From the NCBI RefSeq assembly GCF_000820845.2, contig NZ_CBXV010000006.1, positions 242,040 through 306,039 of the forward strand: a stretch of 64,000 bases of DNA. The letters run 5' to 3'. Both the position numbers and the translations under genes were made by a program. The notes below the pieces were generated by a model. It was not told the DNA's origin. It did not search any database and was given only the letters and a program-made list of their open reading frames with translations. This DNA is from Pyrinomonas methylaliphatogenes (GTDB taxonomy: Bacteria; Acidobacteriota; Blastocatellia; Pyrinomonadales; Pyrinomonadaceae). This document shows positions 24,984 through 33,781 of this stretch, in pieces. Each line of letters begins with the position of its first letter. Position 1 is the stretch's first letter.

Positions 24984-26333
24984 CTAGCGCGATAGCGCCT
25001 GGCGCGTCTCAGCGAAACTTTCGCGTAAGATGCGCACCATCGCATCGAGCTCCGCGTGCGTTGCGGCAAGCGGCGGCATGAAGATGAGCACGTTGCCGAT
25101 CGGACGAACAAGCAAGCCGAGCTCGCGCGCTCGATCCGCCACGATCCAACCGGCTTGCGCCTCGTACGGAAACGGCGTTTTATCCTCGCGATTCTGGACC
25201 AGTTCGATGCCGACCATAAAACCTGCCTGCCGCATGTCGCCGACGAACGGCTCTTCAGCAATCGGCGCAAGCAAACGAGCCAGGTGGTCCGCTTTTTCGG
25301 GCAACGTCGGCAGCAACTGTTCGAGCAACTCCAGATTCGCTAGCGCCACGGCAGCGCCGAGCGGATTGCCCGCGTAGGAATGACCATGAAAGAAGCTCTT
25401 TCGGAAATCATCGCTCACGAACGCGGCGAAAACTTCTTCCGTGGCGAGCGTCGCGGCTATCGGCAAATATCCACCGGAAATGCCTTTCCCCAAACACAGC
25501 AAGTCGGGCGCGATGCCTTCAGCATCGCACGCGAACATCCAGCCCGTTCGCCCGAAGCCGGTCGCCACTTCATCCACGATCAACAGCGCGTCGTATTCAT
25601 CGCAAAGTTGACGCAGACCGCGCAAAAAACCGCGCGGCGGAACGATGATGCCGCCTGCGCCCTCAACAGGTTCGACGATCACGGCAGCGATCTCATCCTT
25701 TCGCCGGCGGAGCACAGCCCGAGCCGCACTCAAACTTTCGTCCAGCGGATCGCTCGATACGCTGCGGTAGGGATAAGGATACGGAACGCGCGGATGACCG
25801 GGAAGCAAATTCACAAACGGCCAGTGGAAGAGCGGGTCGGGCGAGACGCCAACTGCACCGAGCGTATCGCCATGGTAGTTGTTCTCGAAACCGAGCACCA
25901 GATGTTTCCCGTTTGTGCCGCGATTGGCCCAGTACTGTACGGCGATTTTGATCGCGGCCTCGACTGCGCCTGCGCCGTTGTCGGCATAGAAGACGCGCTT
26001 GAGTCCACGCGGTGCAATGTCAATCAAGCGCTTGGCAAGAACCGTCGCCGGCACGTTGCTCATGCCGAGCAGCGTCGAATGCGCGATTTGGTCCAGTTGC
26101 TGGCGGATCGCGCGATCGAGTTGCGCAACACGATGGCCATGCACATTCAACCAGATCGAAGACGTACCGTCGTAGTACCAACGCCCGCGCGTGTCCTGCA
26201 CGCGCACGCCCTCGCCGCGCGCGATGATGAGCGGCTCGGCATCCAGATACTGCTTCATGTGCGTGAACGGATGCCACAGATAGGCTCTGTCCCACGCGAT
26301 CAAATTTTCATGCGAGTAATTCATCGTCATCAC
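24984..26333 (-). CDS. bioA: Adenosylmethionine-8-amino-7-oxononanoate aminotransferase
   Basis: 449 residues, class III PLP aminotransferase. Converts 7-keto-8-aminopelargonate to 7,8-diaminopelargonate with SAM as amino donor. Diagnostic features are WHPFTHMKQY near the N-terminus, HGHRVAQLDRAIRQQLDQIAHST, the PLP-phosphate site ADNGAGAVEAAIKIA, DEVATGFGRTGWMFA, and the Schiff-base lysine in CLGKGISGGYLP. It lies 19 bp downstream of the FabH-like gene, the last gene of the compact bio run before the IS-containing gap. Confidence 0.96.
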   Translation of the reverse strand: MMTMNYSHENLIAWDRAYLWHPFTHMKQYLDAEPLIIARGEGVRVQDTRGRWYYDGTSSIWLNVHGHRVAQLDRAIRQQLDQIAHSTLLGMSNVPATVLAKRLIDIAPRGLKRVFYADNGAGAVEAAIKIAVQYWANRGTNGKHLVLGFENNYHGDTLGAVGVSPDPLFHWPFVNLLPGHPRVPYPYPYRSVSSDPLDESLSAARAVLRRRKDEIAAVIVEPVEGAGGIIVPPRGFLRGLRQLCDEYDALLIVDEVATGFGRTGWMFACDAEGIAPDLLCLGKGISGGYLPIAATLATEEVFAAFVSDDFRKSFFHGHSYAGNPLGAAVALANLELLEQLLPTLPEKADHLARLLAPIAEEPFVGDMRQAGFMVGIELVQNREDKTPFPYEAQAGWIVADRARELGLLVRPIGNVLIFMPPLAATHAELDAMVRILRESFAETRQALSR

Positions 26334-26352
26334 TTACGTTCGCCTAACGATG

Positions 26353-27315
26353 TTACCACCGCAACACAGCACCCGCGGAAACAAGCCCAGCGCCGACTGC
26401 CGTCAGCAAGACGATCTGCCCGCGGATGAGAAGTCCACGTTCGCGCGCTACGCAGAGCGCAATCGGAATCGTCGCCGCCGAACTATTCCCATAACGCTCG
26501 ACGATATCAACAGTCCGTTCCATCGAGATCCCCAAGAGCTTTCCCGCTTCGCGGATGATGCGGCGGTTGGCTTGGTGCGGCACCCACACGTCAACCCGCG
26601 ATGCATCGAGTTGCGCCGCTTCGAGCGCCTTCGCGCCGGCTTGCGCCATCATGCGCACAGCGCGGCGAAAAAGCTCCGGTCCGTTGCGCATCCGCATCAG
26701 GTGTCGTCCTGCTTCGATCGCTTCCGGCGAGAGCGGTTCACGACTTCCGCCCGCGGCGATGAAGATCTCGTCCCAATTCTCACCATGTGCGCCGAGATAG
26801 GTACCCAAGACGCCTTCGCCCGGCACGAGCACCGCCGCGCCTGCGCCATCGGCAAAGAGCGTCGCCGTCATCGGATCGCGCGGATCAGTGCGCCGCGAGA
26901 GCACGTTCGCGCCGATGACCAACACGCACGCATCCATCGTGCGTCCCATCGCTTCGCCGAGAGCGAGCCCATACACGAATCCGGCGCATGCCGCCGCAAG
27001 ATCCACCGCACCCGCGCGCATGAGTCCCAAACGATGCGCGACCTGTGGCGCGGTTGGCGGCAACGGATGATCGGGCGTGCTCGTCGCCAAAAGCAACAGC
27101 GCGACATCGTGCGGGTTGACTCCAGCATCGGCGAGCGCAGCGCGACCGGCGCGCACCGCTAAATCCGACGTCGCTTCGTCCGGCGCAGCGACGGGGCGCA
27201 GGCGAACGCCGGTCCGTCGAAGCGCCCAGCCGGCTTCCAATCCGAGCTGGCGTTCTACCTCGGCGTTTGCGATGCATCGTTCCGGAACGGCAGCGCCAAT
27301 GCCTGCGATCTTCAT
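26353..27315 (-). CDS. 3-oxoacyl-ACP synthase III family; candidate BioZ
   Basis: 320 residues with the KAS III Cys-His-Asn triad: AAACAGFVYGL (Cys110), VPHQANRRI (His247), RYGNSSAATIPIAL (Asn277). FabH starts elongation from acyl-CoA; BioZ, a FabH relative found inside biotin operons, makes the pimeloyl-ACP precursor. The placement between bioF and bioA, with the ATG overlapping the bioF stop by four bases, and the absence of bioC, bioH, bioI or bioW in view, favour a BioZ-like role. A housekeeping FabH that happens to sit here is the alternative. Confidence 0.85.
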   Translation of the reverse strand: MKIAGIGAAVPERCIANAEVERQLGLEAGWALRRTGVRLRPVAAPDEATSDLAVRAGRAALADAGVNPHDVALLLLATSTPDHPLPPTAPQVAHRLGLMRAGAVDLAAACAGFVYGLALGEAMGRTMDACVLVIGANVLSRRTDPRDPMTATLFADGAGAAVLVPGEGVLGTYLGAHGENWDEIFIAAGGSREPLSPEAIEAGRHLMRMRNGPELFRRAVRMMAQAGAKALEAAQLDASRVDVWVPHQANRRIIREAGKLLGISMERTVDIVERYGNSSAATIPIALCVARERGLLIRGQIVLLTAVGAGLVSAGAVLRW

Positions 27316-28469
27316 CTCGTCTTTTCGGGAAACGCGGCAATCACCGCTTCGATCTGTTCTGCAGTGTGCGTCGCGATCGGCGCAAGACGAATCCGACTCG
27401 TTCCATGCGGCACTGTCGGCGGTCGAATCGCCGGCGCGTATGCGCCCGCCGTTTCGAGCGCGCGCGCAAGCTCGAGCGCCGCTTCCGCTTCGCCCATCAT
27501 GACCAGCAACATCGGCGCTTCGAGTTCGCCGCGCACTTCGTAGCCTTTGGCCGCGAGCGCGGAAGCGAGCCTTTCGCGTTGGCGTTTGATCGTTTCGCGC
27601 CGCCACTCTTCGCCTTCGGCGATGCGCAGCGCTTCGAGCGCAGCGGCAGCCAAAACGGGCGCGATTCCGGTGCTGTAGATGAACGACCGCGCGCGTTGAA
27701 TCAGAAACTGAATGAGCTGGCGACTGCCGGCGACGAAACCGCCCTGCCCGCCGAGCGCTTTCGAGAGCGTCCCCATCTGTACAGGCACCCGATTCTCGAC
27801 GCCGAAATGCGCCGCCGTGCCGCGCCCGGCTGGACCGACGACGCCCGTGCCGTGCGCATCGTCCACGACGAGCAGCGCATCGTGCCGCTCGCACACGGCA
27901 ATGAGGTCGGGCAGCGGCGCGAGATCGCCATCCATGCTGAAGACGCCATCGGTGACGACGATGCGCGCGCCGCGCGAAGCGTTTTCGCGCAATCGCCGTT
28001 CAAGGTCGTTTGCGTCCGCGTGGCGAAAGCGTTCGACGCGGGCGCCTGAAAGACGCGCGCCGTCGTGAATGCTGGCATGGACCAGTTCGTCGAGGTAAAG
28101 ATGATCGCGCGGCGTCGCCAGCGCCATGAGTATGCCGACATTGGTCGCATAGCCGCTCGAAAAGACGAGCGCTGCTTCCGCGCGTTTGAACTCGGCGAGC
28201 GCGGCTTCGAGTTCTTCGTGAATGGAGAAATTACCCGCCAGCAAACGGGACGCGCCGGCGCCGACGCCGTATCGTTCGAGCGCGGCGCTTGCTGCGGCAA
28301 TCAAGCGTTGGTCGCTTGCCAGACCGAGATAATCGTTCGAGGCGAGATTGACGAGCGTGCGACCATCACGGACGATGACCGATCCGTGCCGCTCTACAAG
28401 CCGCAACTCGCGTTTGAGATGGCGCGCTGCTAATCGGTCCAGCGCCTGGCTCCAGTGCGCACATATCAT
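27312..28469 (-). CDS. bioF: 8-amino-7-oxononanoate synthase
   Basis: 385 residues, alpha-oxoamine synthase. It condenses pimeloyl-ACP/CoA with L-alanine. Signatures: NLASNDYLGLASDQRL, GVGAGASRLLAGNFSIHEELE, TDGVFSMDGDLAPLP, VVDDAHGTGVVG, and the PLP lysine in MGTLSKALGGQGGFVAG. Its stop is coupled to the start of the FabH-like gene, so pimeloyl supply and first ring-forming step are co-translated. The 165 bp upstream hold no other gene. Confidence 0.97.
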   Translation of the reverse strand: MICAHWSQALDRLAARHLKRELRLVERHGSVIVRDGRTLVNLASNDYLGLASDQRLIAAASAALERYGVGAGASRLLAGNFSIHEELEAALAEFKRAEAALVFSSGYATNVGILMALATPRDHLYLDELVHASIHDGARLSGARVERFRHADANDLERRLRENASRGARIVVTDGVFSMDGDLAPLPDLIAVCERHDALLVVDDAHGTGVVGPAGRGTAAHFGVENRVPVQMGTLSKALGGQGGFVAGSRQLIQFLIQRARSFIYSTGIAPVLAAAALEALRIAEGEEWRRETIKRQRERLASALAAKGYEVRGELEAPMLLVMMGEAEAALELARALETAGAYAPAIRPPTVPHGTSRIRLAPIATHTAEQIEAVIAAFPEKTR

Positions 28470-28634
28470 TTCTTGACGATCCTCACAAAACTACTTCGAG
28501 CGCCGTCAAAGAACGGATCTGATTAAAGCCGCATGACCACTGGCTGCCGTTCCCTTGGCGTTGAAACCTCCGCTGCTATCTCCGTCGCTTGGTCAGGTGA
28601 GAAGGTCACACCCGCCGCCAGCGACCAGCATCGT

Positions 28635-29042
28635 TCACTTCGCATTTCGCCTTGCACCTGACATCTTGCGCACATCTTCGCGAGCAGCGAGGTCGCTGTC
28701 CGCGGCAGTCGAAGTTGAAATACCTGCCACCAAATAGTCCGAGACCCTCAGTTCATCGTTGATCTCACAACGCTCCGGATCCCAAATCAACATCGTCCGA
28801 TCCCGGCTGATTATGTACTTCTCGCGCTCTGCAGCTGCGGCGTTGTAAAGCGTCGGTATCCACCGCAGAGGTATGGAGAGAATGCGACCATCCATTAACT
28901 CGATGTGGATACGCTCAGCGTCAAAACGCACCGCTTTTATCCTAGCATCGCTCGGGAAAGTATATGCTGTGAGCGGATATTGAATCCTATATCGTTTACT
29001 TCCCGTAGCTTCACTTTTGTTTACCTTTTCCTTTGTATTCAT
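28635..29042 (-). CDS. DUF2442 domain-containing protein
   Basis: Starts at the ATG at 29042 (MNTKEKVNKSEATG) inside the end of the DUF4160 frame. The conserved core is AVRFDAERIHIELMDGRILSIPLRWIPTLYNAAAAEREKYIISRDRTMLIWDPERCEINDELRVSDYLVAG, typical of DUF2442. The tail is longer than usual. DUF4160 and DUF2442 genes are frequent neighbours and have been suggested to be toxin-antitoxin-like; this is unproven. It lies within the bio cluster and probably on the bioB transcript. Confidence 0.88.
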   Translation of the reverse strand: MNTKEKVNKSEATGSKRYRIQYPLTAYTFPSDARIKAVRFDAERIHIELMDGRILSIPLRWIPTLYNAAAAEREKYIISRDRTMLIWDPERCEINDELRVSDYLVAGISTSTAADSDLAAREDVRKMSGARRNAK

Positions 29043-29287
29043 ACCACTGCTCCAGTAGGTACTCGTAATTCTCCTCAATGATCTGCAACGCTCGCTTTAA
29101 CTCGTGTCGCCGGAGACTCCTCCCGCGACGCGCCACAGCTATATCTGGCTCAAGCCATATTTTGGCATCATTGAAGTCGTCCTGTGAACCCTTGCCTACA
29201 TGCACGCTGGCTCGATTCTCATGTAGCGCATCATGACTATGAAACCAAAAAAATCAGTGCGCCATCCGCGAGAACTCTCGGGCTCAT
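29011..29287 (-). pseudogene. DUF4160 protein, frameshifted at an A7/T7 run
   Basis: From the ATG at 29287, five bases after the bioB stop, the frame reads MSPRVLADGALIFLVS and stops. In the next frame the family sequence continues FWFHSHDALHENRASVHVGKGSQDDFNDAKIWLEPDIAVARRGRSLRRHELKRALQIIEENYEYLLEQWYEY. The break coincides with seven Ts (minus strand; 29248-29254), so one missing base restores the full protein. The 64-residue intact frame from 29205 is only its C-terminal part. Could be a read error rather than a true lesion. Confidence 0.8.
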
Positions 29288-29291
29288 GATT

Positions 29292-30317
29292 TCATCGCAA
29301 ACGCTCACCTCGCCCTTCAACGCAACCCGCATCCTCTGCCCACTCGGCAACCAGACCGAGGTCTTCGAGCATCCGCCAATCGGCTTCGGCGGCTTGTCCT
29401 TTCTCGGTCAAGTAGTCGCCCAAGAAAAGGCTGTTAGCGATCAGCATCGCCAGCGGTTGAAGGCTGCGCAAGTGCACCTCGCGCCCTGCCGACGCGCGCA
29501 GTTCTGCCTTCGGATTGATGAGACGAAACACTGCAAGCACGCGCAGACAACGCCACGGCGTGAGAGCGCGCGTCGTTCGCCCATCGCCGAGCGGTGTGCC
29601 GGCGATCGGGATCAGGAAGTTGACCGGAATCGAATCGGCGCCCAACTCACGCAGCGCATAGGCAAGCTCGACGATCTCTTCGTCCTCTTCGCCCATGCCG
29701 ACGATCACGCCCGAACAGACCGAAATGCCAGCTTGCTTGACCATCTCGACCGTGCGCACACGATCGGCGTAAGTATGTGTCGTCGTGATCGCGCTGTAGC
29801 GCGCGGCGCTCGTGTTCAGATTGTGGTTGTAGGCATCAACGCCAGCGGCTTTGAGCGCGTGCGCTTTCGCGGGATCGTCGAGCAAGCCCATGCACGCGCA
29901 GACTTCCAATGGAAGTTCGGCTTTGATGCGGCGCGTTGCTTCCGCGACGCGCTCGATGTCGCGCCACGTCGGACCGCGCATGGCCGTGACGATGCAGAAA
30001 CGATGCGCGCCCGCTTCATGGGCCTTGCGCGCGTCGTTGACGATAGCTTCGACATCCATCATCGGATAGCGCGCAATCGTGCTTTGCGCATGGCGCGATT
30101 GCGAACAGTAGCCGCAATCCTCCGGGCAATAGCCGCTCTTGGCGTTGAGCAGGACGTTGACCTTCACCTTGTTGCCAAAGAAGGCGCGACGCACGCGCCA
30201 CGCCGCATCCACGAGCGGCAGCGTCTCAACATCGGGCAGACGCAAGAGCGCGAGCGCTTCCTCGCGCGCGGGTGGCTCATCGTTGAGCGCGCGTTCGATC
30301 AAACGGTTCCAATCCAT
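29292..30317 (-). CDS. bioB: Biotin synthase
   Basis: 341 residues, radical SAM enzyme inserting sulfur into dethiobiotin. The 4Fe-4S motif is AKSGYCPEDCGYCSQS (CxxxCxxC). The second cluster ligands lie in NHNLNTS, CSGVIVGMGE and the conserved RASAGRE Arg. AGGAG precedes the ATG. First gene of the biotin run; an inverted repeat 32 bp upstream of the start (30349-30382) may control it. A DUF4160 start follows five bases after its stop. Confidence 0.97.
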   Translation of the reverse strand: MDWNRLIERALNDEPPAREEALALLRLPDVETLPLVDAAWRVRRAFFGNKVKVNVLLNAKSGYCPEDCGYCSQSRHAQSTIARYPMMDVEAIVNDARKAHEAGAHRFCIVTAMRGPTWRDIERVAEATRRIKAELPLEVCACMGLLDDPAKAHALKAAGVDAYNHNLNTSAARYSAITTTHTYADRVRTVEMVKQAGISVCSGVIVGMGEEDEEIVELAYALRELGADSIPVNFLIPIAGTPLGDGRTTRALTPWRCLRVLAVFRLINPKAELRASAGREVHLRSLQPLAMLIANSLFLGDYLTEKGQAAEADWRMLEDLGLVAEWAEDAGCVEGRGERLR

Positions 30318-30348
30318 AAAACTCCTTTCGCCGATGAGAGTTCAAATG

Positions 30349-30382
30349 TTCTGTTTTGACCAAACGGTTAAATTTAACAGAA
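30349..30382. promoter_or_regulatory. Candidate operator upstream of bioB
   Basis: TTCTGTT (30349-30355) and AACAGAA (30376-30382) are perfect inverted repeats separated by 20 bp, with TTAAATTTAA inside. Position and overall length fit a biotin operon operator, though the halves do not match the E. coli BirA consensus (TTGTAAACC). It could serve another repressor. Confidence 0.4.
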
Positions 30383-30416
30383 CTACCGAGAACGCCGAAA
30401 TCCGTTTCGTGCGCCG

Positions 30417-31016
30417 TCACCGAGCTTCGATGGCTCCGTTCTGATACAGACTCAGAAAGTAGAATCCGACGATGACCAGCGAATGCGTGATGATGCCTTG
30501 TGCGATGAGATGAGGCACATCGGATAACCGGACCAGCCGCACGCGCGTTTGTTCTGTGCCGTCAGAGACGGGATTGCCAATGCGCTCCGCTGGCTGCGCG
30601 AGGAAAGTGTGTATCCAGTTGTTCTGAATCGCCGGATTGGGGTGCGAACGCCCCAAATAGATCAACTCCGGCGAACGATAGCCAGTCTCTTCGAGCAACT
30701 CGCGCGCCGCCGCTTCGCGCGGCGTTTCGCCATCATCGACCATGCCGCCCGGGATCTCCAACGTCACCTCGTCCGTCCCGTGCCTGTACTGCTCGATCAT
30801 GACGACTTCGCCGCTGGACGTGAGCGGCACGACGTTGATCCAATCGGGGGCATCGAGCACGTAGAAGTCATGCGCGCGTCCACTGCGCGGATCGGCGTTC
30901 CAACGGCGCTCGATGCGAAAGACGCGACAATCGGCGACCAACTCGGACGACAATCGCTGCCAAACCAAATCGGTTGGCGATTCATCCTCTATCGTCGGTT
31001 CCTTCTTTTCATCCAT
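30417..31016 (-). CDS. Nudix hydrolase, ADP-ribose-pyrophosphatase-like
   Basis: About 199 residues. The Nudix box is GGMVDDGETPREAAARELLEETGY (G-x5-E-x7-R-E-U-x-E-E-x-G). FYVLDAPDWINVVPLTSSGEVVMIEQYRHGTDEVTLEIPGG and HPNPAIQNNWIHTFLAQ around it fit the ADP-ribose/nucleoside-diphosphate-sugar group. The ATG at 31016 is preferred to a TTG nine bases upstream. Two hydrophobic stretches near the end (THSLVIVGFYFLSLY) are part of the fold. 99 bp before bioB, with no evidence of a functional link. Confidence 0.9.
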   Translation of the reverse strand: MDEKKEPTIEDESPTDLVWQRLSSELVADCRVFRIERRWNADPRSGRAHDFYVLDAPDWINVVPLTSSGEVVMIEQYRHGTDEVTLEIPGGMVDDGETPREAAARELLEETGYRSPELIYLGRSHPNPAIQNNWIHTFLAQPAERIGNPVSDGTEQTRVRLVRLSDVPHLIAQGIITHSLVIVGFYFLSLYQNGAIEAR

Positions 31017-31124
31017 AACCGGCAATAGAACTCACAACGGGCGGATCCTTTGCGTATCCTTTACGCCAACGAACTCACGACACGGCAAGAAGGATTCGCC
31101 ACTCTGACACCGCCGCGCCAAAGT

Positions 31125-32486
31125 TTACGATTCGATCAATTCCACGCGCGGTTCGATCTCCGACTTCGGGATCAAGCTGGGCCAGTAAGCGACCACCTCT
31201 TCGACCTTTGGCCTTCCGCCGGCGAAACCGGTCACCGCTGGTGGTCCGGTCAAGATCAACGGCGCGATCTCTTTGGTGAAACGCTCCACAGCGGCGCGGT
31301 CTTGGCCGCGCACGCCGACGCGCAGTTGCACTTCCGGGATGTCGGGCGGTGGTTCGCCCGCCAATGGGCCGTGCGTCGCGTTGACGCCGACGTATTCGGT
31401 CAAGATCTGATCGAACTTCAGACCCAAACGTTCAAGCCGCGCGCGCAAGATCGCATCTGCCGCTTTCGCTTTTTCGTAGGCGTCGGGCCAGGCGTAAACG
31501 AGCGTGCCGACAGCTTTGTAACCGGCAAAGTAGCTGATTGAAACCTTCAGTTGATCCGTGCAGGAACGCCCTTTGATGCCGAAGACGCGGACGCGATCTG
31601 GTCCAGCATCTTCGAGCCTGATCGTCGTAAAATCGGCGATGCAATCGGGCGTGATGTACTCGCGCGGATCGCCCATCTCATAAACTAGTTGCTCTTTGAT
31701 CGTTTGGATGGAGACGCGCCCGCCCGTACCTTCGTGCTTGGTAACGATGAAAGTTCCATCCGGATAGGCTTCAACGATCGGATAGCCGACGTTAGCTAGA
31801 TCTGGGATTGTTTGCCACTGGTACTGGCAGTTCCCGCCCGAACACTGCGCGCCGCATTCGATGATGTGCCCGGCGATCGTTCCGGCGGCGAGTCGATCCC
31901 AATCGTCCTCTTTCCAGTCGAACTCGTAGATCATCGGCGCGAGCGTCAAGCCGGTATCGGTCGCGCGACCGGCGATAACCACCTGCGCGCCACGGCGCAA
32001 AGCTTCCACGAGCGGCCACGCGCCGAGATAGGCGTTGGCGCTCTGAACGCGGTCGCGCACCGTGGCGAGCGGCGCGCCCGTGTCCATGTTGCGAAGCTCG
32101 ATGCCGCGCGCCAGAAGATCATCCAATCGGTCCATGATATCGTCGCCGGTGACGGTCGCGATGCGCACGCGCAAGCCTAACTCGCGCGCCACATCGCGCA
32201 CGGCGACGGCGCAGCCGTGCGGATTGACGCCGCCCGCGTTGGTGACAACACGGATACGGCGTTCGACGCAAGCGGGCAATATCTGCCGCATGAGCGGGAC
32301 GAAATCGCGCGCGTAACCTGCATTGGGATCGCGCGCGCGTTGCTTCTGCATGATCGACATGGTCACTTCGGCCAAGTAGTCGAGCATCAGGTAGTCTATC
32401 GGACCGCCTTCGACTTGACGCACGGGCGCGTCGATCATGTCGCCCCAAAATCCCTGACCGCTCGCGATGCGAATCTTCTCCCTCAT
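31125..32486 (-). CDS. Acyclic terpene utilization AtuA family protein (DUF1446)
   Basis: 453 residues. Conserved blocks are [128 protein letters not shown]. The founding member is needed for citronellol/acyclic terpene degradation in Pseudomonas, and relatives occur beside acyl-CoA carboxylases of branched-chain or terpene breakdown. Here the beta carboxylase subunit is 1.3 kb upstream in the same direction, supporting such a role. The ATG follows AAGGGGGC. Confidence 0.92.
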   Translation of the reverse strand: MREKIRIASGQGFWGDMIDAPVRQVEGGPIDYLMLDYLAEVTMSIMQKQRARDPNAGYARDFVPLMRQILPACVERRIRVVTNAGGVNPHGCAVAVRDVARELGLRVRIATVTGDDIMDRLDDLLARGIELRNMDTGAPLATVRDRVQSANAYLGAWPLVEALRRGAQVVIAGRATDTGLTLAPMIYEFDWKEDDWDRLAAGTIAGHIIECGAQCSGGNCQYQWQTIPDLANVGYPIVEAYPDGTFIVTKHEGTGGRVSIQTIKEQLVYEMGDPREYITPDCIADFTTIRLEDAGPDRVRVFGIKGRSCTDQLKVSISYFAGYKAVGTLVYAWPDAYEKAKAADAILRARLERLGLKFDQILTEYVGVNATHGPLAGEPPPDIPEVQLRVGVRGQDRAAVERFTKEIAPLILTGPPAVTGFAGGRPKVEEVVAYWPSLIPKSEIEPRVELIES

Positions 32487-32606
32487 GCCCCCTTCGCCCC
32501 TTCTTGCACTGTGAATTGATGAGGTTATGACAAAAGCGGCTAACTCTCAACTGCGCGCTGCGGTCTGACAAATCGGATGGATCGCGCTCGCAAACGATGC
32601 GCGGCG

Positions 32607-32643
32607 AAAAAAGGGAGCGAACCGTGTGGCTCGGTTCGCTCCC
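32607..32643 (-). terminator. Rho-independent terminator
   Basis: Stem GGGAGCGAACCG / CGGTTCGCTCCC (32613-32624 and 32632-32643) with a short loop, followed on the minus strand by a run of six Ts. It lies 26 bp after the stop of the secreted Arg/Asn-rich protein and would end that transcript before the AtuA gene. Confidence 0.85.
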
Positions 32644-32668
32644 TCGAGTGGATGCGTCGCGCGATGAA

Positions 32669-33466
32669 TTACGGCGTTGGCGTATTCGCATTCGCGTTCG
32701 CATTACGGTTCGCGTTGCGTCGCTGATTGCGCCGTTGATTGCGCCGCGTTGCGCGTCCCTGTTCGGGTTGCGCTGGCGTGGCCTGCTCGGCGGGCGTCGC
32801 CGACTGCTGCCCAGGTTCAGCAGGCGTCGCCGGAGTTGCCGATTCAGCGGGTTTTGCCGCACGCCCGCGTCGCCCGCGCCCGCGACGGGCTTGCTCCGTT
32901 CCTCCGGAGACGAAGGAGAACTGTCGCGTCTCGCCGCGCACGCTCGTCAAGGTCAACTGATCACCGTTGCGCCGCGCACGCAAGGAGATGATCATCGGAG
33001 TCGTCTGCCCTCCGGTCGCAGCGCCTTCAAATTGCATCGTGACGGCTGTATAGCCTCGCGTCGTCACCGCCGTGAGGCGACCGGTCCGGGTCGTCCCGCC
33101 GCTCGTCAGAGTGAAGTTGTTGCCTTGAATGGTGAGCGTCGCTTCGCCCGAAAGACCTCCATCAGGGAAGTTGACTGTGCCCGTATACGTTCCCGAAAGA
33201 TCGGTCTGCTCGCCAGCTTGCGCCGCCTGCCCTGACATCTGCTGTGACTGGCCCTGCTCGGACGATTCTCCAGACATCTCCTGATCCGCGTTGCGCCGCG
33301 CGCGATTGCGACTGCGACGCCTGCTACTGTTCTGCTGCGCGCTCGACGCAGCGCCGCTTTGCCCCTGCGACTCTTGTGCCCACACCAGATCGACGCTGGT
33401 GAACACAAAAGCCAAACCGATTGCTACCGAAAAAAGCAACGTTCTTGCTGCGCTCTTGTTTTTCAT
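32669..33466 (-). CDS. Secreted Arg/Asn/Pro-rich hypothetical protein
   Basis: 265 residues. A signal peptide ends SVDLVWAQ. Then come an Arg-rich Gln/Ser segment (SSRRRSRNRARRNADQEMSG), a folded beta-sandwich-like core (DLSGTYTGTVNFPDGGLSGEATLTIQGNNFTLTSGGTTRTGRLTAV), an RGRGRRGR stretch, a Thr/Pro/Ala spacer and a final RNQRRNQRRNANRNANANAN tail. The core pattern is like small lipocalin-type modules seen in Acidobacteriota; not assigned. The basic repeats suggest binding to anionic polymers. It has a strong terminator and no operon partner. Confidence 0.7.
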   Translation of the reverse strand: MKNKSAARTLLFSVAIGLAFVFTSVDLVWAQESQGQSGAASSAQQNSSRRRSRNRARRNADQEMSGESSEQGQSQQMSGQAAQAGEQTDLSGTYTGTVNFPDGGLSGEATLTIQGNNFTLTSGGTTRTGRLTAVTTRGYTAVTMQFEGAATGGQTTPMIISLRARRNGDQLTLTSVRGETRQFSFVSGGTEQARRGRGRRGRAAKPAESATPATPAEPGQQSATPAEQATPAQPEQGRATRRNQRRNQRRNANRNANANANTPTP

Positions 33467-33781
33467 GGTCTCCTCTCCTCAATCCCCTTTGGATTTCGCG
33501 CATACTGCGCCAAAGAATCTTCAAGCGACCGCGATGGCAGATACCGGCAAAGCTGTAAGCGGCGCGCGTCGGTCGCTTTTCACGCTCTTTCCGCCCGCGC
33601 GCCCTTTTCGGGGGAGTTTAGGGTTGACGGGATGGCTACGGTGATCGAACAACAGCAAGTTTGGCACAAGAAGTTAAACTCGACCAAACCTCTCCTAACG
33701 AAAGAGCCAGAAAAGAGCCGGAATCGATTCGGCGGAACTCGATCGGATTTTAATCGTGGCGGCGCGAAAAACCTTCTGCCG
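33467..33781. other. Intergenic, promoter side of the secreted protein
   Basis: 315 bp between the carboxylase stop and the secreted-protein start. No gene, no strong hairpin and no repeat-gap-repeat unit was found. It likely holds the promoter of the 33466 gene. Confidence 0.4.

Noticed and set aside
26353..27894. Extending the FabH-like protein N-terminally to 27894
   Set aside because: The added 193 residues are Arg-rich antisense-phase sequence from within bioF; the ATG at 27315 is coupled to the bioF stop and begins the normal KAS III fold.
32607..32643. Terminator hairpin as an attC site
   Set aside because: It is a perfect symmetrical stem with a T tail and lacks RYYYAAC/GTTRRRY ends and the extrahelical base.
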